NCBI RefSeq assembly: GCF_029625215.1
Contig: NZ_CP121197.1
Span: 3,720,001-3,784,000, forward strand
Length of the DNA stretch: 64,000 nucleotides
DNA from: Aurantibacillus circumpalustris
GTDB taxonomy: Bacteria > Bacteroidota > Bacteroidia > B-17B0 > Aurantibacillaceae
Direction of reading: 5' to 3'
Shown: positions 28,723 to 37,596 of the stretch, piece by piece
Position numbering within the stretch: the first letter of the stretch is position 1
Layout: each line of letters starts with the position of its first letter
Position numbers and translations under genes: made by a program
Notes under the pieces: model-generated
Database searches by the model: none
Told to the model about the DNA's origin: nothing
The model's input: the letters and a program-made list of their open reading frames with translations, nothing else

Positions 28723-29981
28723 TGAACCTAAAACTAAGCTTCGATATTTCCCGTTCATTGTTATTAGCCCGGTGGCGTCAAACTTTGGTGGCCGCTATTG
28801 GCGTAACATTCAGCATCGCAATGTTTATTACACTTCTGAGTTTTATGACTGGATTAAATCAGTTACTGGATGGACTTATACTGAACCGGACACCACACAT
28901 CCGACTATACAAGGAAGTAAAGCCGTCAGCAAAGCAACCGGTTGAATTATCCGAGTCCTTTTCAGGTACTCATAATTTTATCCGTTCTGTAAAACCTAAA
29001 GACGAACAACTTCAGATAAGGAATAGCGCTATCATTCTGAAAACACTGCGCGAAGATAAACGTGTGTTGGGAATTGCCCCAAAAATTAGCTGTCAACTAT
29101 TCTACAACCTTGGCGCTGTTGACTTACCAGGCACTGTAAGCGGTATTGACCCAGAGGCCGAGAACCGACTTTTTAAATTCAGTGAGTACGTTACCGAAGG
29201 CAGGTACATTGATTTGAAAAACATCCCCAACAGTATTATTCTTGGGAAAGCTGCCGCCGAAAAAATGCTCGCGCAGATGGGAGATATCGTTCAGGTGACG
29301 ACTTCACGCGGTGAACGTTTTCAATTAAAAGTGGTTGGCTATTTTCAATCGGGACTACAAGAGCTAGATAAAATACAGAGTTATGTATCTGTTACCACTG
29401 CACAAAAACTATTAGGCGAACCAAACAGTTATATCACCGACATACAGGTGAAGCTGAAGGATATTTTAAACGCGCGGGCAATGGCTCTAGAATACAGTCA
29501 GCTGTTTGATGTGGAAGCGCTTGATATTAATACGGCGAACTCACAATTTGAAACTGGCACATTTATCCGCACATTGATTTCTTATGTGGTAGGCATTACC
29601 TTACTGGTTGTCGCTGGCTTTGGCATTTATAATATTCTTAATATGATGATCTATGAAAAGATGGATACTATTGCTATTTTAAAAGCAACTGGTTTCTCTG
29701 GTAAAAACGTAAAAGCAATTTTTATTAGCATTGCTTTGACTATTGGTATTTTTGGTGGTGTGCTGGGATTGTTGCTGGGACTTGGTGCGTCGGCATTAAT
29801 TGATCTTGTGCCATTTAATACAGAAGCACTTCCTACAATAAAAACATATCCTGTTAATTATAATCCTGCGTTTTATATTATTGGTGGAATTTTTTCAGTG
29901 GTCACAACTTATTTCGCGGGTTACTTTCCATCGCGCAAGGCAAGTAAGGTAGATCCCGTTGTTATTATCAGAGGAAAATAA
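28722..29981 (+). CDS. ABC transporter permease, FtsX/MacB type
   Basis: The 419-residue protein has an N-terminal transmembrane helix (about 18-40), a large extracytoplasmic domain (about 45-280) and three C-terminal helices (about 285-400), the FtsX domain layout. It starts at the ATG overlapping the adaptor stop. Together with the adaptor and the ATPase it forms a MacAB- or DevBCA-like exporter of an unknown substrate, possibly a lipid, siderophore or signal. Confidence 0.9.
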   Translation: MNLKLSFDISRSLLLARWRQTLVAAIGVTFSIAMFITLLSFMTGLNQLLDGLILNRTPHIRLYKEVKPSAKQPVELSESFSGTHNFIRSVKPKDEQLQIRNSAIILKTLREDKRVLGIAPKISCQLFYNLGAVDLPGTVSGIDPEAENRLFKFSEYVTEGRYIDLKNIPNSIILGKAAAEKMLAQMGDIVQVTTSRGERFQLKVVGYFQSGLQELDKIQSYVSVTTAQKLLGEPNSYITDIQVKLKDILNARAMALEYSQLFDVEALDINTANSQFETGTFIRTLISYVVGITLLVVAGFGIYNILNMMIYEKMDTIAILKATGFSGKNVKAIFISIALTIGIFGGVLGLLLGLGASALIDLVPFNTEALPTIKTYPVNYNPAFYIIGGIFSVVTTYFAGYFPSRKASKVDPVVIIRGK

Positions 29982-29982
29982 G

Positions 29983-30663
29983 ATGGACAACAGAGTACTT
30001 GAGGCAGTTAATATCAGTAAGGAGTTTCACGACCCGGTAACCGTGTCAGTTTTAAAGGATATTAATTTTTCAATTGATAAAGGTGAATTTGCATCTGTGA
30101 TTGGAAAATCCGGATGTGGAAAATCGACCTTGCTTTATATTCTTTCAACAATGGATACAGATTTTAAAGGCGACTTGAAAATAGACGGCGTGAGTATGGT
30201 GAATAAAAAAGAAGAAGAGCTGGCAAGAGTGCGGAATGAAAAAATTGGTTTTGTTTTTCAATTCCATTATTTACTGAACGAATTCAGTGTTCTTAAGAAT
30301 GTAATGTTGCCGGGTTTAAAACTTGCTATTTACTCAGAAAAAGAAATAGAACACAGGGCTTACGAAAAGTTAAAAGTACTTGGCATTGAAAGCGAAGCGT
30401 TGAAATTCCCGAACCAACTTTCGGGTGGACAAAAACAGCGGGTTGCCATTGCCAGAGCCCTCATTAACAACCCACTTATTATTATGGGTGATGAGCCAAC
30501 TGGTAACCTCGACAAAAAGAACAGTGAAATTGTGTTTCACATTTTTGAAGAACTGACTGTCGAATACAAACAATCGCTTTTAATTGTAACGCATGACACC
30601 GATTTTGCAAACCGCACTAAGCGCATCATTGAAATGGAGGACGGAAAAATTATAAAACAATAA
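29983..30663 (+). CDS. ABC transporter ATPase, LolD/MacB type
   Basis: The 226-residue ATPase has Walker [10 protein letters not shown] near 42, signature [15 protein letters not shown] near 140 and Walker [11 protein letters not shown] near 160. It powers the permease encoded upstream. The ATG at 29983, one base after the permease stop, is chosen over an upstream in-frame TTG because homologs begin close to the [15 protein letters not shown] segment. It is the last gene of the operon. Confidence 0.93.
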   Translation: MDNRVLEAVNISKEFHDPVTVSVLKDINFSIDKGEFASVIGKSGCGKSTLLYILSTMDTDFKGDLKIDGVSMVNKKEEELARVRNEKIGFVFQFHYLLNEFSVLKNVMLPGLKLAIYSEKEIEHRAYEKLKVLGIESEALKFPNQLSGGQKQRVAIARALINNPLIIMGDEPTGNLDKKNSEIVFHIFEELTVEYKQSLLIVTHDTDFANRTKRIIEMEDGKIIKQ

Positions 30664-30695
30664 TTTATCGAGCATAAAAATTCAGTAAAACTAAG

Positions 30696-31157
30696 CTAAC
30701 TTTCGGCAGGCCAGTTACTATTAAGTATTTGGTTGGCCATGTACCAGAACAGTTTTGCAGTTTCTGTTGGTTTATTAGCTAAATCGGAAAACACCATCAT
30801 GTTTTCAATAAATAGAGTTTTGACGATGGGAGAATATTCCGCAGAAGTTAAATCATAAAAGGCCATGTTCCAGTTTTCAAAAGCGCGCCCCACAACATGT
30901 TCTTCGTTTACTAACCGAACATGTGTATGGCGTTTATCCCTACGAATATTTGAAAACAAATCCTGTACACTATTTTTTTCGCCTTCCAGTAATTGAATAA
31001 ACTCACCTTCGTGATAAAGGAGGCACCCCGTAATGTTATTGTTTTTGTTAAAGGATCGGGAAGTATTGAGAATAGAAGAAATGTCTTCCATCGTTATTTC
31101 TGGTTTTGCAACAGAACAATATATTAATTCAAACATGTTTATTTTGTTAAAGTGCAT
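30696..31157 (-). CDS. BLUF-domain blue-light sensor
   Basis: The 153-residue protein is a BLUF domain (residues about 8-100) with the flavin-contact Tyr in ELIYCS, the Asn in NNITGCLLY and the Gln in FIQLLEGE. These bind FAD and sense blue light. No output domain follows, so it should act by protein contact. ATG at 31157 or at 31136 (MFELIYCS) are both possible starts. It sits beside a dual box (31207-31240), at a helical-phase position but without the strict -7 spacing on this strand. Confidence 0.92.
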   Translation of the reverse strand: MHFNKINMFELIYCSVAKPEITMEDISSILNTSRSFNKNNNITGCLLYHEGEFIQLLEGEKNSVQDLFSNIRRDKRHTHVRLVNEEHVVGRAFENWNMAFYDLTSAEYSPIVKTLFIENMMVFSDLANKPTETAKLFWYMANQILNSNWPAES

Positions 31158-31206
31158 GGTTCAGCGAATTTACCAGAGTTTATCACATTGCACAATTCTT
31201 ATTGTA

Positions 31207-31276
31207 TGATCTTTTTCACTAAAACTAATGATGCGTATCATATCCATAGCGCATGTGCAGGCCTACCTTAGATCAA
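31207..31276 (+). promoter_or_regulatory. Regulon promoter of the DUF6629 gene
   Basis: Distal box TGATCTTTTTCA (31207-31218), proximal box TGATGCGTATCA (31229-31240), 23 nt, -7 element TACCTTAG (31264-31271). Inferred start 31276, leader 73 nt. The same boxes might also serve the divergent BLUF gene. Confidence 0.7.
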
Positions 31277-31348
31277 TTTAAGAGCAGAAATAAAATTGCG
31301 GAATATTCGTAACTTGTTATTTGTAAGCAATAATTTAATTATACGCCC

Positions 31349-32020
31349 ATGTGTTTTTCAGCAAGTGCAAGTTTTGGAGCAGGTATTGTTCTTGTGGCGA
31401 TTGGAGCTGCCTCCATTAAAAAAAAACAGAACTCTTCTCATGTAATGTTTGCGGCTATTCCTTTAATTTTTGGAATACAACAGATCTCTGAAGGATTCCT
31501 TTGGTTATCCTTAACTCATTCTGGCTGGAATTTTTTGCAAAGGCCAATGACCTATGTGTTTCTGTTTTTTGCTCAAATCGTTTGGCCTTTTTGGGTGCCT
31601 TACTCAATACTGAAATTAGAAAAGGATAAGAAAAGAAAGAAAATAGAAAGGGTACTTACCATTCTTGGCGCCACAATCTCTGTATATCTGGCGTACTGCC
31701 TGATCTCTTATCACGTGGAAGCTAAAATTCTCGGGCTTCACATTACTTACCTTCAGAACTATCCCACAAGCCTGAGTCTCTTCGGAGGTGCACTCTACAT
31801 GATTGTAACTATTATTCCTCCTTTTTTTTCGGGTATTAAGCATATGTGGAGTCTGGGAACTGCGATTCTTATTTCGTATGTGATGACCGCGATTTTTTAT
31901 GAAGGTTATATTGTTTCCGTTTGGTGCTTTTTTGCATCCGTTATCAGTATTGCCGTAGTGGTAATTATGCACGAAATAAAAAAATCATACGTTCGTTCTT
32001 TGTCGTTTCAATCACTTTAA
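31349..32020 (+). CDS. DUF6629-type membrane protein
   Basis: This 223-residue integral membrane protein has seven probable transmembrane helices. It begins with MCFSASASFGAG, the typical N-terminus of the DUF6629 family, and includes QQISEGFLWL and PFWVPYSI segments. The family function is unknown; fixed Trp, Glu and His residues within helices suggest a cofactor or ion site. It is monocistronic and under a regulon promoter. Confidence 0.85.
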   Translation: MCFSASASFGAGIVLVAIGAASIKKKQNSSHVMFAAIPLIFGIQQISEGFLWLSLTHSGWNFLQRPMTYVFLFFAQIVWPFWVPYSILKLEKDKKRKKIERVLTILGATISVYLAYCLISYHVEAKILGLHITYLQNYPTSLSLFGGALYMIVTIIPPFFSGIKHMWSLGTAILISYVMTAIFYEGYIVSVWCFFASVISIAVVVIMHEIKKSYVRSLSFQSL

Positions 32021-32043
32021 ATTTGTTCTTTTGATAAGAAAAC

Positions 32044-32113
32044 TGATTATGATCATTTCTGAGTTTGATTCCAATCATACCAGACCCCCGTATTATTGGT
32101 TAGTATTGTTAAC
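32044..32113 (+). promoter_or_regulatory. Regulon promoter of the phosphorylase-PRPP synthetase operon
   Basis: Distal box TGATTATGATCA (32044-32055), proximal box TGATTCCAATCA (32066-32077), 23 nt, -7 element TAGTATTG (32101-32108). Inferred start 32113, only 7 nt before the ATG. Confidence 0.8.
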
Positions 32114-32119
32114 TCAGGT

Positions 32120-33622
32120 ATGAAACAAAATTCCAATTCTTTAAAACTAAAACGTCTGCATATTGATGCGCAAATAGAGCATATTGTGTTTATGCCGAAA
32201 GATTGCGCTATTCATAAATCGGAAGGATTTTCGTCACTTAACCGTGTACAAGTGCAGGTTAATAAAAAAACGCTGATTGCTTCATTGAACATTATAGATG
32301 ATGGCATTTTAAAACAGGATGAAGCAGGTTTGTCGGAAAGCGCCTGGAAAGCGTTGAATGCAAAAGAGGGCAACCTGATCAGGTTTTCGCACTGCGCTCC
32401 TGTAGATTCTATGAAATATGTGCGCGGAAAAATGTATGGTAAACGGCTTTCTGAAAATAACTTCAGAGAAATACTGGATGATGTAGTAGCAGGCCGTTAT
32501 TCAAATGTAGAACTTTCCGCATTTATTACAGCCTGCGCTGGTGATAACCTTAGTCTGAAAGAAATTACCTTTTTAACAAGAGCGATGGTGAGTTCAGGGC
32601 GTCGCTTGCGCTGGAACAGTAAAATTGTAGCTGACAAACACTGTGTTGGTGGATTGCCGGGTAACCGTACCAGTCCTATTGTTGTTGCGATTGTGGCTGC
32701 TGTCGGAATTAAAATCCCGAAAACATCTTCCCGTGCAATCACCTCGCCGGCGGGAACCGCAGACACTATGGAAACACTTACTGAGGTTGAACTGGATACT
32801 AGCAAAATCAGAAAAGTAATCGCAATGGAAAATGGTTGCCTGAGTTGGGGAGGCTCTGTGAAACTAAGCCCTGCCGATGAAGTCCTCATCCGGATAGAAC
32901 GCGCTTTGGACATTGACAGTTACGGACAGATGATTGCTTCTGTACTATCAAAAAAAAGTGCAGCGGGATCTACCCATGTAGTAATAGATATTCCAGTTGG
33001 TAAATCAGCAAAAGTGCGAACAAAAGAAGATGCCGAAAAATTAGAATATTATTTTAAAGTAGTAGCCGCTTCATTAAATTTAAAAATAAAAATACTGATT
33101 ACCGATGGTTCTCAACCTGTTGGCAGGGGCATAGGACCCGTTCTTGAAGCCCTTGACGTACTGAGTGTATTAAAAAATGAAGCTACCGCGCCTCAGGATC
33201 TTAAACAAAGATCATTAATGCTTGCAGGAGAGATTTTGGAACTTGTTGGCAAAGTTAAAGAAGGTAAAGGCTTTGAGGCTGCTCGATTGATTCTGGAAAA
33301 TGGATTTGCTTATAAAAAGTTTAAGGCTATTTGTATCGCACAGGGTGGAATGAAGAAACCAAGACCGGCCCGTTACAAAAAAGCAGTTAGGGCTGAAAGA
33401 AAAGGTGTGGTAAAGGAAATAGATAACAGATTACTTGCAAAAGTTGCTAAACTTGCGGGAGCCCCTAGAGAGCCAGGAGCAGGGGTTTTACTGCTTAGTC
33501 CTTTAGGTACTCATGTTAAAAAAGGAGATATATTGTTTTATGTTTATGCGCATGCTTCAGGGGAATTGCGCTATACTCTGGATTATTTGAAACAACAACC
33601 TGATATTATTTATATCCGTTAA
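32120..33622 (+). CDS. AMP/thymidine phosphorylase family enzyme
   Basis: The 500-residue protein has the N-terminal extra domain (about 1-85) of archaeal AMP phosphorylases, then the thymidine phosphorylase fold: MVSSGRRL near 165, DKHCVGGLPGNRTSP near 182, TSSRAITSPAGTADTMETLT near 215. The C-terminal domain ends near GAGVLLLSPLGTHVKKGD. It likely cleaves a nucleoside monophosphate or nucleoside with phosphate. The product ribose phosphate fits the adjacent PRPP synthetase-like gene. ATG 32120 is used; an upstream TTG at 32096 lies before the inferred transcription start. Confidence 0.88.
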   Translation: MKQNSNSLKLKRLHIDAQIEHIVFMPKDCAIHKSEGFSSLNRVQVQVNKKTLIASLNIIDDGILKQDEAGLSESAWKALNAKEGNLIRFSHCAPVDSMKYVRGKMYGKRLSENNFREILDDVVAGRYSNVELSAFITACAGDNLSLKEITFLTRAMVSSGRRLRWNSKIVADKHCVGGLPGNRTSPIVVAIVAAVGIKIPKTSSRAITSPAGTADTMETLTEVELDTSKIRKVIAMENGCLSWGGSVKLSPADEVLIRIERALDIDSYGQMIASVLSKKSAAGSTHVVIDIPVGKSAKVRTKEDAEKLEYYFKVVAASLNLKIKILITDGSQPVGRGIGPVLEALDVLSVLKNEATAPQDLKQRSLMLAGEILELVGKVKEGKGFEAARLILENGFAYKKFKAICIAQGGMKKPRPARYKKAVRAERKGVVKEIDNRLLAKVAKLAGAPREPGAGVLLLSPLGTHVKKGDILFYVYAHASGELRYTLDYLKQQPDIIYIR

Positions 33623-33623
33623 T

Positions 33624-34490
33624 ATGGAACACATTTATTTCTCTTTTCCCGGTAACGAAGTATTAACAACAACGTTGGCGCTTAATGATAATGCCAGTAT
33701 TGGACTGGCTGAAATCCGGCGGTTTCCTGATGGAGAAAGTTATATCCGTATAAAGTCAGATGTTTGTGGCAAACACGTAGTCTTAGTTTGTACACTTGAT
33801 AAGCCAGATGAAAAAATAATGCAAATCTATTTTTTTTCAAAAATTGTAAGAACAATGAAAGCTTCTACGCTCACTCTAGTGAGTCCTTACCTGTCCTATA
33901 TGCGACAGGATAAACTATTTCATGAAGGAGAGGGTGTTACTTCAATAGAGTTTGCTAAACTATTATCATCAATGGTAGATCAACTTATAACGGTAGATCC
34001 GCATCTCCACCGCTTTCATTCCCTAAAAGAATTATATTCCATAAACACTAAAGTTGTTAGTGCTGCTAAACCGATTGCAGAATGGATAAAGTCTCATGTA
34101 AAAAAACCATTTATCATTGGGCCTGATAGTGAAAGTGAACAGTGGGTAAAAAGCGTGGCAATGCACTACTATGTCCCTTACACTTTTCTAAACAAAATCA
34201 GGTTGGGCGACAAACAAGTTGAAATAAGTATTCCCGAAGATTTGGATCTGAGCGAAAGAACCCCGGTATTAGTTGACGATATCATTTCCAGTGGGAGAAC
34301 GATGACCGAGATCTTAAAACAATTAAAAAAATCAGGCGCTCAGGCTCCTGTATGTATTGGTGTTCATGGCATCTTTGCAGGAAATGCTTACGTGGAGTTA
34401 AAAAATGCGGGAGCGTCTGTAATTGTTACCACCAATACAATTCCGCACCCAAGCAACCAGATTGATATTAGCGACCTTTTAAAATTCTAA
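33624..34490 (+). CDS. Ribose-phosphate pyrophosphokinase-like protein
   Basis: The 288-residue PRPP synthetase-type enzyme has the flexible catalytic stretch (RRFPDGESYIRI), the VDPHLHRFHSL segment and the PRPP-binding motif VLVDDIISSGRTM near 215. It makes PRPP from ribose 5-phosphate and ATP. It begins one base after the phosphorylase stop. The pairing suggests ribose salvage from nucleotides; whether it acts on ribose 5-phosphate or ribose 1,5-bisphosphate is open. It is shorter than the 310-320 residue housekeeping enzyme and resembles archaeal-type forms. Confidence 0.88.
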   Translation: MEHIYFSFPGNEVLTTTLALNDNASIGLAEIRRFPDGESYIRIKSDVCGKHVVLVCTLDKPDEKIMQIYFFSKIVRTMKASTLTLVSPYLSYMRQDKLFHEGEGVTSIEFAKLLSSMVDQLITVDPHLHRFHSLKELYSINTKVVSAAKPIAEWIKSHVKKPFIIGPDSESEQWVKSVAMHYYVPYTFLNKIRLGDKQVEISIPEDLDLSERTPVLVDDIISSGRTMTEILKQLKKSGAQAPVCIGVHGIFAGNAYVELKNAGASVIVTTNTIPHPSNQIDISDLLKF

Positions 34491-34499
34491 ACTGAAAAG

Positions 34500-34569
34500 T
34501 GACAAGGATCATGTCTTTGTATGAGCTAGATTATTCACATACGGTAAAACAAGCTCTACTTTTGATTCT
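34500..34569 (+). promoter_or_regulatory. Regulon promoter of secreted protein 2
   Basis: Distal box TGACAAGGATCA (34500-34511), proximal box TGAGCTAGATTA (34522-34533), 23 nt, -7 element TACTTTTG (34557-34564, perfect). Inferred start 34569, leader 19 nt. Confidence 0.85.
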
Positions 34570-34587
34570 AAACAAATCTACAGAATC

Positions 34588-34980
34588 ATGAAACAAATTT
34601 TATCGGTACTGATGCTCTTATTTTTTTTGACTGACACAGCGCAGATCATTCACAGCGAAACGCCGGTGTGCACTACCAAAAAAGCAGGAAATTTTCTCAT
34701 AGAATTGGCGGGGTGCAATAATTATATCGATATTTATCTCTATGACTTAAAAGAGAAACCAGTACGTGGTATTGAATTGAATGGAAAAGCAGAGTTCCAT
34801 TATTTGGATGAAACATTTTCTAAGGCTGATTTTGTACAATACGGGCGAACGAATTCACTGCGAGCAGAAATACCTGGACCTGGTTTCTATAATTTTAAAG
34901 TGACATTGGTTATTAAGAATGATACAATTACAACGTATTTTGATAACACCTGCGATCTTCGCGCACAAGCAAAAAAATGA
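34588..34980 (+). CDS. Small secreted beta-rich protein, family copy 2 of 3
   Basis: The 130-residue protein has a signal peptide (MKQILSVLMLLFFLTDTAQ). The mature part shares with the copies at 26752 and 46678 the NFLIELAGC / IDIYLYD strand pair and the closing block EIPGPGFYNFKVTLVIKNDT then a TTYFDNTC segment. The overlap of its stop codon with the ATG of the thioredoxin gene shows tight coupling. A secreted substrate or partner of that thioredoxin-fold protein is a fair guess: the Cys residues here could be its targets. Confidence 0.82.
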   Translation: MKQILSVLMLLFFLTDTAQIIHSETPVCTTKKAGNFLIELAGCNNYIDIYLYDLKEKPVRGIELNGKAEFHYLDETFSKADFVQYGRTNSLRAEIPGPGFYNFKVTLVIKNDTITTYFDNTCDLRAQAKK

Positions 34981-35393
34981 ATATGAAATTTATATGGAGT
35001 TTACTATTTTTCTTGTTCTACTTTTCCTCTTATAGTCAGGATACGCAACAAGATAGCGCCGTATCTGAAGGACCTATTGGTATGACTGTTGAGCAATTCA
35101 ACAGACGTATCAAAACAACAAACAAACTACTCCTGGTTTATTTTAGTGCTGATTGGTGTGTGGTATGTAAAAGACAAAAACCTGTTCTCCATCAGGTGTT
35201 TTCTGAGATATGGAAGGATGCTGAACTTCTTTCCATTAATCTTGAGAACAATCCTCTTATTGCAGAATACTTTGAAATTGACGCCTTACCAGCTCTCATT
35301 TTGTATAAAGATGGTTACATGGTGTGGAATCGTGTAGGTTTTCAGGAAAAAGAAAAAATATTAGATCTGTTGAAGGGTTATATAAAAAGATAG
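34977..35393 (+). CDS. Secreted thioredoxin-family protein
   Basis: The 138-residue protein has a signal peptide (MNMKFIWSLLFFLFYFSSYSQ) and a thioredoxin fold with an intact CxxC in SADWCVVCKRQKP (Cys pair near residues 59 and 62) and the cis-Pro loop EIDALPALILYKDG. It should act as a periplasmic reductase or isomerase. It overlaps the secreted-protein gene by four bases (ATGA). The homolog at 47066 sits in the same arrangement but has lost one Cys. Confidence 0.88.
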   Translation: MNMKFIWSLLFFLFYFSSYSQDTQQDSAVSEGPIGMTVEQFNRRIKTTNKLLLVYFSADWCVVCKRQKPVLHQVFSEIWKDAELLSINLENNPLIAEYFEIDALPALILYKDGYMVWNRVGFQEKEKILDLLKGYIKR

Positions 35394-35661
35394 TATTGAA
35401 AGGATAATCCAAATGAAAATTAATCTCAGTTTCTACATCATATTTTTTTATTAAATAATTTCAATAGATACCTGAATACTCAAATATTTACACGGATTCA
35501 AATTCTCACAATATATATTATGAGAATTTAAATGGCTTCTTGCTTAAGAAATTGTTTACTGAAAAACAAATATTGGTTGAAATTAGCTTTTTCCGAAACG
35601 ATATATCAAAAATGAATCTATTAACTAGCTGCATTCGAATCGTTATAAATTAAAGAGAATA

Positions 35662-36234
35662 ATGTTGCAATTGGAAAAAATACAGGAGTTGGAAGATGAA
35701 GAACAAATTCAGGAACAGGCGCCGGGATCAAATATTAGTGTTTGGGTGGATTGCTATGATGATATTTTTTCAGACTTTGATCTTCGTCCTTTTATCTCCC
35801 GCAATATTTCAGATGACTTTCTGCGTGAGGTGAGAAAACTTTCGCATGAAACTCAATCACATATCGATGAACTCAGGTTATTGCTTCCGGAAAAAGTGAG
35901 GGACAAATCTACAGAAAGAGTAATTACCAAACGACTACATGGACACTTTGTTAAAAATCTTCACTATTTTCAAAAGAAAAAGAAAACTGAACGAAAAAAA
36001 GATGTGTTGTTGAATTTGCTGGGAATTTTTATGATGATTTGCGCCGGATATATTTCTTCTTTAAAATCACAAAGTGTTTTATTGCATATTCTGCTTGTTA
36101 GCTTTGAGCCCGCGGGCTGGTTTCTATTGTGGATCAGTATGGAACATCTCATTATCAGCTCCCGTAAAGAAAAGCCGGAATTTGAGTTTTACTCAAAAAT
36201 GACTAAATGTAAAATCGTATTACTGAACAGGTGA
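35662..36234 (+). CDS. Hypothetical protein with two transmembrane helices
   Basis: The 190-residue protein has an acidic N-terminus (LEKIQELEDEEQIQEQ), a helical cytoplasmic part (about 30-110) and two transmembrane helices (about 115-135 and 140-160, with FEPAGWFLLWISMEHLI). I recognise no family. The 268 bp upstream hold a 9-bp inverted repeat (35500-35508 with 35521-35529) but no regulon box at the strict spacing. Confidence 0.7.
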   Translation: MLQLEKIQELEDEEQIQEQAPGSNISVWVDCYDDIFSDFDLRPFISRNISDDFLREVRKLSHETQSHIDELRLLLPEKVRDKSTERVITKRLHGHFVKNLHYFQKKKKTERKKDVLLNLLGIFMMICAGYISSLKSQSVLLHILLVSFEPAGWFLLWISMEHLIISSRKEKPEFEFYSKMTKCKIVLLNR

Positions 36235-36242
36235 TTTATTTG

Positions 36243-36312
36243 TGCTGAACATCATGGCTGTTAATGATCAGCGTCATTCTTTTGACTTAGCATTTCCGGT
36301 AATTTTGTATGC
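36243..36312 (+). promoter_or_regulatory. Regulon promoter of hsp20
   Basis: Degenerate distal box TGCTGAACATCA (36243-36254), proximal box TGATCAGCGTCA (36265-36276), 23 nt, -7 element TAATTTTG (36300-36307, perfect). Inferred start 36312, leader 37 nt. Confidence 0.85.
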
Positions 36313-36348
36313 AATTAATTCTATGTTTAACTAATAACCAAATTTATT

Positions 36349-36813
36349 ATGACACTTGTAAAATCAAAACCAAACGGAAACGGAAACCTATTCCCAAGAC
36401 TTGTAAATGATTTTTTTGAAAATGATCTTTTCAATTACGGACTTACAGACTTTAATAATGGTTTCTTCAGAAACAGAGAAGCTTTTGTGCCCTCTGTAAA
36501 CATTTCTGAAAACAATAAAGATTTCACTATTGAAATGGCTGCACCCGGACTTGAAAAAAAAGACTTTAAAATTGAATTGGAGAACGGTTATCTTGTTGTT
36601 AGTGCGGAGAAGAAAAATGAGGAAAAGGAAGAAAAAAACAATTATTGCAGGAGAGAATTTTCCTATCAAAGTTTCTCTCGTTCATTCGTAATTCCTGATA
36701 ATTCGTTGCCCGATAAAATTAACGCACACTATCAGGACGGGATCTTAAAACTAACGCTTCCAAAAAAAGAGGCAACTATAAGCAGTCCTAAAAAGGAAAT
36801 TAAGGTTGCTTAA
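36349..36813 (+). CDS. Small heat-shock protein Hsp20
   Basis: The 154-residue ATP-independent holdase chaperone has the alpha-crystallin domain at residues about 45-140, with FTIEMAAPGLEKKDFKIELE, the ENGYLVVSAEKK strand and the closing YQDGILKLTLPKKE motif with GILKLTLP. It binds unfolding proteins in the cytoplasm. It is under a regulon promoter and is followed by an intrinsic terminator and then a BON gene without its own box, suggesting read-through. Hsp20 under a hypoxia-type regulator recalls mycobacterial Acr. Confidence 0.95.
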   Translation: MTLVKSKPNGNGNLFPRLVNDFFENDLFNYGLTDFNNGFFRNREAFVPSVNISENNKDFTIEMAAPGLEKKDFKIELENGYLVVSAEKKNEEKEEKNNYCRREFSYQSFSRSFVIPDNSLPDKINAHYQDGILKLTLPKKEATISSPKKEIKVA

Positions 36814-36822
36814 AAATTCTTC

Positions 36823-36849
36823 AAAGCCTGCTTCTAAAGCAGGCTTTTT
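36823..36849 (+). terminator. Terminator between hsp20 and BON gene
   Basis: Perfect arms AAAGCCTGCTT (36823-36833) and AAGCAGGCTTT (36837-36847) around a CTA loop, with T5 at the end. The following gene begins 29 nt later with no visible promoter box, so partial read-through is likely. Confidence 0.88.
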
Positions 36850-36877
36850 CATATTTACTAACTAAAACTAATGTGCA

Positions 36878-37546
36878 ATGAAAACAGATGCTGAGATTCA
36901 AAAAGATGTGATGGATGAATTAAACTGGGAGCCATTTTTTAAAGCTTCAGAAATAGGAGTAGCTGTAAAAAATGGTGTGGTTACTTTATCAGGAACAGTT
37001 GATAACTATCTTAAAAAAGCGACAGCAGAAAAAGTTACCAAACGCGTGGTTGGTGTGAGAGCTGTAGCGGAAGATATTCAAGTGAAATTTTCAGGCGACA
37101 GCATTAAAAACGATACAGAAATTGCGCAAGCTATTCTGGATGCTCTTAAATGGAACAGTGCTATTACAGAAGATATGGTAAAAGTTAAAGTGGAAGACGG
37201 TATTGTAACGCTTGACGGACAAGCAGAGTGGGAGTTTCAGAGAGGCGTTATTGTAAGTGAGATCGAAAGCCTGTGGGGCGTAAAAAAGATTATTAATAAT
37301 ATCACTTTAAAAAATATTTCTCCAATAACAGATTTGAAACAAAAAATTAAATCTGCATTTAAACGCAGTGCCGATATTGATGCAGATAAAATTGATGTTG
37401 AAACCCTTGGAAATAAAGTTACTCTGAAAGGGGAAGTACGCTCATGGAAAGAACGTGCAGATGCCGAAATGGCTGTATGGAGCGCGCCTGGCGTTTATCA
37501 TGTAGATAATCAACTTACAGTAACGAATAAGGTTTTCGCTTTATAG
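36878..37546 (+). CDS. Triple BON-domain protein
   Basis: This 222-residue protein is a paralog of the genes at 24782, 53818 and 54544. It carries three BON domains (GVVTLSGTVDNY, GIVTLDGQAEWEF, NKVTLKGEVRSW). It starts MKTDAEIQKDVMDELNWEPF, nearly the same as its paralogs. It is likely transcribed from the hsp20 promoter through the terminator between them. Confidence 0.92.
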   Translation: MKTDAEIQKDVMDELNWEPFFKASEIGVAVKNGVVTLSGTVDNYLKKATAEKVTKRVVGVRAVAEDIQVKFSGDSIKNDTEIAQAILDALKWNSAITEDMVKVKVEDGIVTLDGQAEWEFQRGVIVSEIESLWGVKKIINNITLKNISPITDLKQKIKSAFKRSADIDADKIDVETLGNKVTLKGEVRSWKERADAEMAVWSAPGVYHVDNQLTVTNKVFAL

Positions 37547-37596
37547 GATGAAGGAAGTTTTTAGCCTTAAACAAACAACTTAAAAACAAAAGTGAG

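Noticed and set aside
31616-31972. 118-codon antisense frame within the DUF6629 gene
   Set aside because: Basic, low-quality translation opposite a clear membrane protein gene.
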